This document shows positions 1 to 5,630 of a stretch of DNA of 7,210 nt, one piece after another. The notes under the pieces were generated by a model. That model was not told the DNA's origin and made no database searches. It was given only the letters and a program-made list of their open reading frames with translations. How positions within the stretch are numbered: position 1 is the first letter of the stretch; each line of letters opens with the position of its first letter. This DNA is from an uncultured Ruminococcus sp. (lineage in GTDB: Bacteria > Bacillota > Clostridia > Oscillospirales > Ruminococcaceae). Made by a program: the position numbers and the translations under genes. The stretch spans positions 1 through 7,210 of the forward strand of contig USCU01000059.1 in NCBI GenBank assembly GCA_900553335.1. Direction: 5' to 3'.

Positions 1-92
1 ATACAAGTCTTAGAGAGCTTGAAAAGCTTTCAGACGAAATGATGTATGAAAATAAATTTGCAAAGCCTAACAGACATACACGGCAAACATAA
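1..92 (+). CDS. 3' end of an unidentified gene (C-terminal 29 residues)
   Basis: The frame beginning with the full codon at base 3 is open from the window edge to a TAA at 90-92. It encodes 29 residues that start TSLRELEKLSDEMMYENKF and end KPNRHTRQT. The first half is charged and probably helical; the end is basic. The other two forward frames stop early (TAG at 11-13, TGA at 40-42). A rho-independent terminator starts about 15 bases after the stop, which is what one expects at the end of a real transcription unit and is the main support for this call. The fragment is too short to name a family, and its start lies outside the window. Confidence 0.55.
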   Translation, partial: TSLRELEKLSDEMMYENKFAKPNRHTRQT

Positions 93-106
93 TAGTATTT
101 TATATA

Positions 107-134
107 GGAGTGGTAGTTATCTGCCGCTCTTTTT
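107..134 (+). terminator. Rho-independent terminator of the upstream gene
   Basis: GAGTGGTAG (108-116) pairs with CTGCCGCTC (121-129) around a four-base loop TTAT (117-120), using two G-U pairs. G107 with T130 can extend the stem to 10 pairs. A run of five T follows (130-134). It sits just after the TAA at 90-92 and before the promoter at 165-193, so it separates the two transcription units. Confidence 0.8.
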
Positions 135-164
135 GACTGTATTTTAGTAATTTCGATTTTTCTC

Positions 165-193
165 TTTACAAAGTTTTTTATTTGTGATATTAT
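165..193 (+). promoter_or_regulatory. Sigma-A-type promoter for the DUF4430 lipoprotein gene
   Basis: A -35 box TTTACA (165-170) and a -10 box TATTAT (188-193) are separated by exactly 17 bases in an AT-rich region. Transcription would start near 200, giving an unusually long leader of about 145 nt before the start codon at 345. No obvious operator is seen over the promoter itself. Confidence 0.7.
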
Positions 194-199
194 GGTGTG

Positions 200-332
200 G
201 AAAATAAAAGCTTTTCAATAAGGGGTACAGCCCCGTCATTCAACGTTTTCAGTGGTAAGATTCTATCCCATCACTGAAAAATTAAGTGGAACCCGCCTAT
301 AGAGGAGGGGGACATATTAATTTAGTTATATT
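200..332 (+). promoter_or_regulatory. Structured 5' leader (possible cis-regulatory RNA, class unknown)
   Basis: Three hairpins are visible between the predicted transcription start and the ribosome binding site. Hairpin 1 pairs GGGG (222-225) with CCCC (231-234) around TACAG. Hairpin 2 pairs TTTTCAGTGGT (246-256) with ATCACTGAAAA (270-280), 11 pairs with one G-U and a 13-base loop. Hairpin 3 pairs CCC-G-CCT (292-298) with AGG-A-GGG (303-309) around ATAG, with one internal G-A mismatch. The G- and C-runs allow competing pairings, for example 231-234 with 307-310 or 223-226 with 291-294, so a switching RNA is possible. No T-tract follows hairpin 3, so control by simple attenuation is not indicated. 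I do not recognise a named riboswitch class. Calling it regulatory is inference from length and structure. Confidence 0.45.
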
Positions 333-336
333 GGAG
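333..336 (+). promoter_or_regulatory. Ribosome binding site that sets the lipoprotein start
   Basis: GGAG at 333-336 is eight bases before the ATG at 345. An in-frame GTG at 336 overlaps this site and cannot be the start. The ATG gives a typical lysine-rich signal peptide beginning MKKLLAVL. Confidence 0.75.
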
Positions 337-344
337 TGGTTGTT

Positions 345-1268
345 ATGAAGAAATTACTTGCAGTATTATCGGCACTTTCGATAATGTTATCGCTTTGTGC
401 TTGTTCTGCAGATTCGGTTGAGGATAATGATAAAAAACAGTCATCTTCATTAGCTCAGAATTCTGAAGAAGATGTTTCAGCGAGCGAGCATGATTCTGAT
501 CAAGAAAATTTATCTGAATCTTCTGCACAGACAGTTGAATCGGAAAACTCGAAAGATACTACATTAAAAGCATCTAAAAAGAGTTCTTCAAAGGCTGATA
601 ATAAAAATGCAAACGGCGCTGCGGTTACAACTGTTTCGGCAAATAATAAACAGGGTGATGCCTACAGCTATTACGTAACGGAATATGAAACTGTTTATGT
701 AAAGAAAACTGTTAAAGGTACAAGGGATTCCTCGACCAGAAAAGGTTCAACGGCAAGCAAGGAGGCCGGAAAACCTTCAGTGGTGACATCTATCAAGTCG
801 TCAAGCCGAGTAAATGCGGGTACGTCAAAGAGTGCGTCTAAAGCAAGAATAACAGTATCTCAGAATAAAATAGATATTTCCTCTGTGCTTTCAAATCCTA
901 ACCTTTCACAAAGCGTAAAGAAAAACCTTGAAAAGACAAATCCGTATGTTAGTGACTATGGAATGCTCGTTCCAAGCTACAGTTCCGTCACAGTTACGGA
1001 GGGATCAACCGTACTTGATGTTTTAGAGCTTGTCTTATCGTCAGAACGCAAAGGCTCAAATGATTTTGCTGCAAATCCTGGTGCTGTGGTAATAGTTAAA
1101 AACTCGGGTTTTGGAAGATATGTATCCTCAATATGCGGGCTTGCAGAAATGGATTGCGGAAGCATGAGCGGCTGGATGTATAAGGTGAACGGAAAAATGT
1201 CCTCCGTTTCTGCTGATAAATATGTCCTTAAATCGGGTGATAAAATAGAATGGGTTTATGCAACCTGA
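345..1268 (+). CDS. Secreted lipoprotein with C-terminal DUF4430 (transcobalamin-like) domain
   Basis: This 307-residue protein is exported and lipid-anchored. It has a KK N-terminus, a hydrophobic stretch (about 4-17) and a lipobox L17-C18-A19-C20, with Cys20 as the likely lipidated residue. Residues 24-105 are a low-complexity linker rich in Ser, Lys, Asp, Glu and Asn. A Tyr-rich stretch (107-125) and a second Ser/Lys-rich segment follow. The C-terminus (about 205-306) matches the DUF4430 / transcobalamin-like C-terminal pattern: EGSTVLDVLELVL (219-231), SGWMYKVNG (275-283), and a final LKSGDKIEWVY. Cys264 and Cys271 could form a disulfide. Members of this domain family occur in surface proteins and cobalamin-binding proteins; the ligand here is unknown. 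The gene is monocistronic, with its own promoter, long leader and terminator. The start at 345 is set by GGAG at 333-336. Lipoprotein and domain calls are firm; function is open. Confidence 0.85.
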   Translation: MKKLLAVLSALSIMLSLCACSADSVEDNDKKQSSSLAQNSEEDVSASEHDSDQENLSESSAQTVESENSKDTTLKASKKSSSKADNKNANGAAVTTVSANNKQGDAYSYYVTEYETVYVKKTVKGTRDSSTRKGSTASKEAGKPSVVTSIKSSSRVNAGTSKSASKARITVSQNKIDISSVLSNPNLSQSVKKNLEKTNPYVSDYGMLVPSYSSVTVTEGSTVLDVLELVLSSERKGSNDFAANPGAVVIVKNSGFGRYVSSICGLAEMDCGSMSGWMYKVNGKMSSVSADKYVLKSGDKIEWVYAT

Positions 1269-1293
1269 TATAATGCTGAAATAATATTAGATT

Positions 1294-1322
1294 GTGGCTT
1301 TTGTATAAAAAGCCACTTTTTT
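1294..1322 (+). terminator. Rho-independent terminator after the lipoprotein gene
   Basis: GTGGCTTTT (1294-1302) pairs perfectly with AAAAGCCAC (1308-1316) around the loop GTATA, and six T follow (1317-1322). It lies 25 bases after the TGA ending at 1268 and closes this transcription unit before the GH5 promoter. Confidence 0.92.
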
Positions 1323-1336
1323 GTGCATAAAAACTA

Positions 1337-1365
1337 TTGATTTTTTACAGGGAATATGCTATATT
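1337..1365 (+). promoter_or_regulatory. Sigma-A-type promoter for the GH5 dockerin gene
   Basis: TTGATT (1337-1342) and TATATT (1360-1365) are 17 bases apart, predicting a start near 1372 and a short leader of about 50 nt. A second candidate lies just downstream: a perfect TATAAT at 1392-1397 with a weak -35, TTGCAC (1370-1375), at 16 bases spacing. Either or both could be used. The second would leave only about 20 nt before the start codon, overlapping the ribosome binding site region. Confidence 0.6.
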
Positions 1366-1386
1366 GAAATTGCACATATTATCGAG

Positions 1387-1403
1387 TGTTATATAATGTA
1401 ACA
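1387..1403 (+). promoter_or_regulatory. Imperfect dyad, possible operator of the GH5 gene
   Basis: The 17-base sequence TGTTATATAATGTAACA is nearly its own reverse complement: TGTTA and TAACA arms match fully, with only one mismatched pair in the inner part. It overlaps the alternative -10 box TATAAT and lies just downstream of the main promoter, a usual place for a repressor site. No regulator gene is in the window. The AT-rich setting makes chance symmetry possible. Confidence 0.3.
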
Positions 1404-1422
1404 GCTATTAGGAGGATTAACA

Positions 1423-4400
1423 ATGAAACTTGGAAAAAGATTGTTGTCAGGCGTGTTGAGCTTTGCTGTTGCGGTGTCTGCGTGCCTGACAAGCGGAGTG
1501 TTTGCAGCAAGCGCTGCTGCACCGGAAGGTAATTACAACGAAAAAAGCATTTTGCAGGTTTCCGGCGATGCACTTGTATCGACAAGCAGCAGTCATTATG
1601 ATGAGAATGGCAGTTATAATGGCTATATTCAAACGGATTATGCAGATAAAAATGCCGAAACGATTGAGAGTAATTATCTTAAGCTTACCTATAAGGTAAA
1701 GGGTACTGTAACAGACAGTACGCAGGTTTTTGATTTTCAGCCGTTTAACACATCTTGGGGCGGTTGGGACGACAACATCGTTACTATCGGAGATTCTGAT
1801 TATGACGCTTCAACAGGCATATATACAGCATACATACCTACACAAAAGGTAATTCAGTCGCTTTCAAGCGGAACATTGAACGGGATCAACATTATGTTTA
1901 TGAGTGACTCTCTGGAAGTAACTCTTGTTGACTATAGAATTCTTTCTGTAAAGGAGCTTTCCAATGAGGACGAGTATCAGCTTGAGCAGCAAAAGTTCAT
2001 TTTAAATATAACTGGTGAAGATCTCGTTGCAGCAGGCTATAGTGAAGCGGATTTACAGAAGCTTATTGATTCAAACAGCGGAAATGTGGTATTTTATGTA
2101 CACATGTCAAAAGCTAATAAGTATTCGTGGCTTCAGTCGAGATCGGGATCTGTTAATAACTTTAACGGAAATCCGTCAGACTTCATAGAGAGCGCTGCCG
2201 GCGCAACGGGAGCTTCAAACAAATATTTGACAGCTCATGATTGTACAAAGCAAAGCGGAAGCAATTACCCTATTCAGATAAATAAAGCCGGAGATCCTAT
2301 AGGATCGGTTGGAACAGGAAACTATGCGTTTCCGTCTAACGCTATTACATCTTCAAAAATCAAGAATGCTGCAAACTACAGCTTATCAGTAGCTATCAAA
2401 ACAAAGGACACGGAGGCTGAAGTTTTAGGAATTGTATTTTCTGACGGAACATCATTTGCTGTAAATGCAGACGGTACTCTGAAAAAAGGTTTTACAGCTC
2501 CGAAATGCGAGTCTAAGACATATGAAAATCCGGATGCTGATCCTGACGTTGACGGAGAAGTTTGGGAGCAGTCGGTTATAAAGAGAAAAGCAAACTTAAA
2601 GCTTTCCCTTGATTACATCGCTAAGATGGATTCGTCAAAGTATACTGCAGACTCGTGGAAAGCTTTGCAGAACGCATTAACTACCGCAAAGGCTGAATAT
2701 GATAAGTCCTCTGCTACAGCGGACAGCTTGAAAAAAGCAAGAGATACGCTTGAAAATGTAAAGGCAAAGCTTATTTTTGCAGATGAGGGCGATGGCGGTG
2801 CAAACGCTATGCCGTTCAGAGAGTTAAACGCTTCTGAAACGATTAAGGAGATGGGTATAGGAACAAACCTCGGCAACACGATGGACGGACATTCGAGCTT
2901 TACTCCTTCTGAAACTTCGTGGCAGTCTGCGATCACGACAAAAGAATATATTACTGCTCTTCATGATGCAGGGTACAATACGCTCAGAATCCCTGTGACC
3001 TGGGGAAATATGATAGACGATGAAAACGGATATGCAATTAACGAAAATTGGATGAACCGAGTTCAGGAGATCGTTGATTACTGTATTGAGCAGGATATGT
3101 ACGCTATCATCAACATTCACCATGACGGCGCAGAGCAGTCGGGCTGGCTCAGAGTCGGAGCTGACGATATTGACGCTGTTATGGAGAAGTTTGAATGTGT
3201 TTGGCGCAATATTGCAGAGAGATTTAAGGATTATGATGAGCATTTGATTTTCGAGTCGATGAATGAAATTACCTGCGGTAAGACTGAAAGCACAAAGAAT
3301 GCATCTCAGGCTGTAAATTATGATACACCGATTATCGTAAACTTTAACCAGCTCTTTGTAAATACTGTTCGTTCAACAGGATCAAACAACACAAAGAGAT
3401 GGCTTGCAGCAGTATCTCACTATGCAAACAACGGTTCAAGCAGTGCGTTTAAGCTGCCTGAGGATTCTTATAATACAAGCAACAGAATCATGTTTGCATT
3501 ACATATCTATTCCGATGTAAACGGAGTTTTAGACAGGCTTAAAACAACATACAATAAGTTTGGAAATAAGGATATCCCAATTTATCTCGGAGAGTACGGA
3601 AGAACTCTTTCAAAAGACACATCATCAGAGTCGGGATACAACGATCCGTTCAGAGCAAACTATTCGGAGATCACAAACAGAGCTTGTCAGGTTTACGGAA
3701 TCTGTCCCGTAGTTTGGGATCAGGGATTCGGAACAAAGGGTGAATATGAAACAGGACTTTATTCATACTGGAACCGTACTGAGTTAAGACCAATCTTTAA
3801 GACCATAACAGACGGTATGGCAAGAGGAACATTCTTAACTCCTAGCTCTAAAAACTTAAAGGGAGATTTCAGTGATATTACATACAATACTTCTTATGGA
3901 GTGAAAGTAACTGAAATGACTGATATAACTCCATCTGCCGAATCTGTAAATATGACGGTTGGAGATATTGAAACTCTTACTGCTACAGCTTTGCCGTCAA
4001 ATACAAACGACGTAATAGTTTGGACAACTGATAACGATGATGTTGTTACAGTATTCGGCGGAAAGATAAGGGCAAGGGGAATCGGAAAGACAACCGTTCA
4101 TGCCAAGTCGTTAAGCGGTTCTGTTGATAAAGAAATAACGGTAACAGTCGGAGCAAAGGATACCGGCTCAAAAGCAGTAATTACAACAGATCTCGAAGAG
4201 TATGTTGTAGTTAAAGACTTGGGAACAAATATAATTGCGTCAACCGATAACGGCGAAAAGCTTACTTTTAGAACCACAAATCCTGAGATTGCAACAGTAA
4301 ACAGTCAGGGAAGAATTTACGGATCAGGAATCGGAGAGGCATATGTTGTAATAACATCGGAAAGCGGTGTTACAAAAACAGTTAAAGCAGTTGTTAAGGA

Positions 4401-5490
4401 TGCTCTTGCTACAAGTGACATTACACTCGGCCTTAAGGTTTTGTATAATGACAATACTCATCAATACTGGTCGGCTGAAACAGGAGATATAATTACAGTG
4501 TCTGAGGACGGAACATATACTTTGAAATTTGATGCAGATAAAAATCTTTCAAAGGCAGCTAAAGACGCAGGAATAACCGATATATCAAATCTTACAGCTA
4601 TTTATATTCAGGATCAGACAGTTGCGCTTGGAAATGCAAAGGTATCTCCGCTTGAGTCGTGTAATATTACATATTTAAGCGTAAAGGCAGACGGTAAGGA
4701 ACTTACTTTGAATTCCTTGGCAGGACCGAAATCGGCACTTAAGGACAGCGGAATTTTCGATACAAACGATCCTATTAACTCATGGGAAGGATCTGCTGTA
4801 GATGAAATAACTGTGTCCGATCATGTGGCGAACTTTAAATCCGGAAAGCCTAAGACATTTGAAGTAACATTTAAGCTTTCTGATATGAAGTTTAAGACAG
4901 CAGCTGCAACGAGAAAGAGTGAAGCAATTCAGATCAAGGCTTCTTCAGATACCGAAATAAATACTTGTCCTGGAATAAACGGAACCGAAGTTGAGCTTTC
5001 GGTAAGACTTGCTCCGAGAGCCACAGACAGCGTAACATCATTTATTTCAAGCGATGAGTCAGTTGTGATTACAGATCTTACTCCTTTTGTACCTGAAGCT
5101 GACGCAAGCGGATATATTACAGCTAAGGTTTATGTTGTCGGAGAGGGTACGGCTACCGTAACCGCGATGACAGAAAACGGACTGTCGGTAGATTTCACTA
5201 TTAATTCTGCACATGATTATCATGCAGTCGGAACTGAAGGAAACGATACCGTATATGAATGCTCTATCTGCGGACATAAGCACGTTGGGCTTATCTTGCG
5301 TGGTGATGTAAACGGTGACGGAAAGGTTACAACAGTAGACGTTGGACTTGCAAACTCGCACGCTAAGAATGTTAAGTCACTTACAGGCGATCGCTTCTTA
5401 CGCGGCGATGTAAACGGTGACGGAAAAATCACAACTTTAGATGTTGGTATGATTAACAGTCATGCAAAAGGCGTAAAAAAGCTTTGGTAA
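1423..5490 (+). CDS. Secreted modular GH5 beta-glucanase with FIVAR, Ig-like domains and C-terminal dockerin
   Basis: This 1355-residue enzyme probably cleaves beta-1,4-glucans (cellulose, mixed-linkage glucan or xyloglucan) outside the cell, within a cellulosome-like complex. A signal peptide ends near Ala28. Two unassigned beta-rich modules follow (about 38-180 and 191-355), then an acidic linker and a FIVAR-like helical module (about 389-450). GH5 spans about 466-805, with GTNLGNT (480-486), Arg522 in LRIPVTW, NIHHDG (564-569), acid/base Glu615 in FESMNE, His694/Tyr696, nucleophile Glu724 in YLGEYGR and Trp765. All key GH5 residues are present and the pattern is closest to subfamily 4. Then come two Big_2-like domains (about 832-910 and 916-992), an unassigned module (about 998-1160), a third Ig-like segment (about 1165-1261), a His/Cys motif (1264-1287) and a dockerin (1292-1355). 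AGGAGG at 1410-1415 fixes the start. The gene is monocistronic. The GH5 and dockerin calls are firm; the exact substrate is inferred. Confidence 0.93.
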   Translation: MKLGKRLLSGVLSFAVAVSACLTSGVFAASAAAPEGNYNEKSILQVSGDALVSTSSSHYDENGSYNGYIQTDYADKNAETIESNYLKLTYKVKGTVTDSTQVFDFQPFNTSWGGWDDNIVTIGDSDYDASTGIYTAYIPTQKVIQSLSSGTLNGINIMFMSDSLEVTLVDYRILSVKELSNEDEYQLEQQKFILNITGEDLVAAGYSEADLQKLIDSNSGNVVFYVHMSKANKYSWLQSRSGSVNNFNGNPSDFIESAAGATGASNKYLTAHDCTKQSGSNYPIQINKAGDPIGSVGTGNYAFPSNAITSSKIKNAANYSLSVAIKTKDTEAEVLGIVFSDGTSFAVNADGTLKKGFTAPKCESKTYENPDADPDVDGEVWEQSVIKRKANLKLSLDYIAKMDSSKYTADSWKALQNALTTAKAEYDKSSATADSLKKARDTLENVKAKLIFADEGDGGANAMPFRELNASETIKEMGIGTNLGNTMDGHSSFTPSETSWQSAITTKEYITALHDAGYNTLRIPVTWGNMIDDENGYAINENWMNRVQEIVDYCIEQDMYAIINIHHDGAEQSGWLRVGADDIDAVMEKFECVWRNIAERFKDYDEHLIFESMNEITCGKTESTKNASQAVNYDTPIIVNFNQLFVNTVRSTGSNNTKRWLAAVSHYANNGSSSAFKLPEDSYNTSNRIMFALHIYSDVNGVLDRLKTTYNKFGNKDIPIYLGEYGRTLSKDTSSESGYNDPFRANYSEITNRACQVYGICPVVWDQGFGTKGEYETGLYSYWNRTELRPIFKTITDGMARGTFLTPSSKNLKGDFSDITYNTSYGVKVTEMTDITPSAESVNMTVGDIETLTATALPSNTNDVIVWTTDNDDVVTVFGGKIRARGIGKTTVHAKSLSGSVDKEITVTVGAKDTGSKAVITTDLEEYVVVKDLGTNIIASTDNGEKLTFRTTNPEIATVNSQGRIYGSGIGEAYVVITSESGVTKTVKAVVKDALATSDITLGLKVLYNDNTHQYWSAETGDIITVSEDGTYTLKFDADKNLSKAAKDAGITDISNLTAIYIQDQTVALGNAKVSPLESCNITYLSVKADGKELTLNSLAGPKSALKDSGIFDTNDPINSWEGSAVDEITVSDHVANFKSGKPKTFEVTFKLSDMKFKTAAATRKSEAIQIKASSDTEINTCPGINGTEVELSVRLAPRATDSVTSFISSDESVVITDLTPFVPEADASGYITAKVYVVGEGTATVTAMTENGLSVDFTINSAHDYHAVGTEGNDTVYECSICGHKHVGLILRGDVNGDGKVTTVDVGLANSHAKNVKSLTGDRFLRGDVNGDGKITTLDVGMINSHAKGVKKLW
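5296..5487 (+). other. Type I dockerin coding segment with duplicated calcium loops
   Basis: Residues 1292-1355 of the GH5 protein hold two F-hand calcium loops 34 residues apart. The ligands are Asp1295, Asn1297, Asp1299 and Asp1306 in the first, and Asp1329, Asn1331, Asp1333 and Asp1340 in the second. Each loop is followed by a helix ending NSHAK. Loop positions 10-11, which usually decide cohesin specificity, are Thr-Val and Thr-Leu. The protein ends KKLW. The module would bind a cohesin on a scaffoldin, which is not in this window. Confidence 0.93.
5305..5426 (+). repeat. Direct repeat within the dockerin (20-base identical cores)
   Basis: GATGTAAACGGTGACGGAAA occurs at 5305-5324 and again at 5407-5426, 102 bases apart in the same frame. 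It encodes the DVNGDGK core of each calcium loop. The surrounding codons differ more than the core. This is the normal internal duplication of a dockerin, with unusually well kept DNA identity in the loop. Confidence 0.9.
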
Positions 5491-5503
5491 ATAAAAAAAC
5501 TTT

Positions 5504-5537
5504 ACGGGAGCGGGGTAAAATCCGCTTCCGTTTTTTT
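5504..5537 (+). terminator. Rho-independent terminator after the GH5 gene
   Basis: ACGGGAGCGG (5504-5513) pairs with CCGCTTCCGT (5522-5531), with one G-U pair, around an eight-base loop. Seven T in a row occupy 5531-5537, then a further T-rich stretch. It begins 14 bases after the TAA ending at 5490. Confidence 0.92.
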
Positions 5538-5556
5538 CGTTTTTATTATGTAATAC

Positions 5557-5585
5557 TTGAAAAATTGTATACAGTATGGTACAAT
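5557..5585 (+). promoter_or_regulatory. Sigma-A-type promoter with extended -10 for typA
   Basis: TTGAAA (5557-5562) and TACAAT (5580-5585) are 17 bases apart, and TGG directly before the -10 (5577-5579) forms an extended TGn element. This is the strongest promoter in the window by match and would start transcription near 5592. The roughly 40-nt leader carries a ribosome binding site, AGAGGA at 5617-5622. Confidence 0.78.
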
Positions 5586-5630
5586 AAAAAAGTATGAGGT
5601 AAAAACAGAAAAGAAGAGAGGACGATAATA

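Noticed and set aside
206..215. Palindrome AAAAGCTTTT as a regulator site
   Set aside because: It is short, low in complexity and located after the predicted transcription start, with no second copy nearby.
285..309. T-box-like motif (AGTGGAACCCGCC)
   Set aside because: It resembles the T-box TGGNACC-GCG core, but there is no specifier stem region of normal size, no terminator with CGTCCCT, and the gene downstream is not linked to amino acids or tRNA.
304..311. GGAGGGGG as a ribosome binding site for a leader peptide
   Set aside because: No ATG or GTG start lies at a usable distance, and the run is better explained as the 3' arm of hairpin 3.
200..332. Cobalamin riboswitch, suggested by the transcobalamin-like domain downstream
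   Set aside because: The conserved GCCACTG element and the GGGAA core of the class are not present, and the leader is too short for a full class I aptamer.
336..344. GTG at 336 as the lipoprotein start
   Set aside because: It overlaps the GGAG ribosome binding site of the ATG at 345 and has no site of its own.
2824..3243. 139-codon open frame on the - strand inside the GH5 domain
   Set aside because: It is antisense to the conserved catalytic domain, has no ribosome binding site support and no recognisable domain.
5564..5585. Inverted repeat ATTGTA-N10-TACAAT over the typA promoter as an operator
   Set aside because: The arms are only six bases, one is the -10 box itself, and typA is a housekeeping gene; chance symmetry in AT-rich DNA is the simpler reading.
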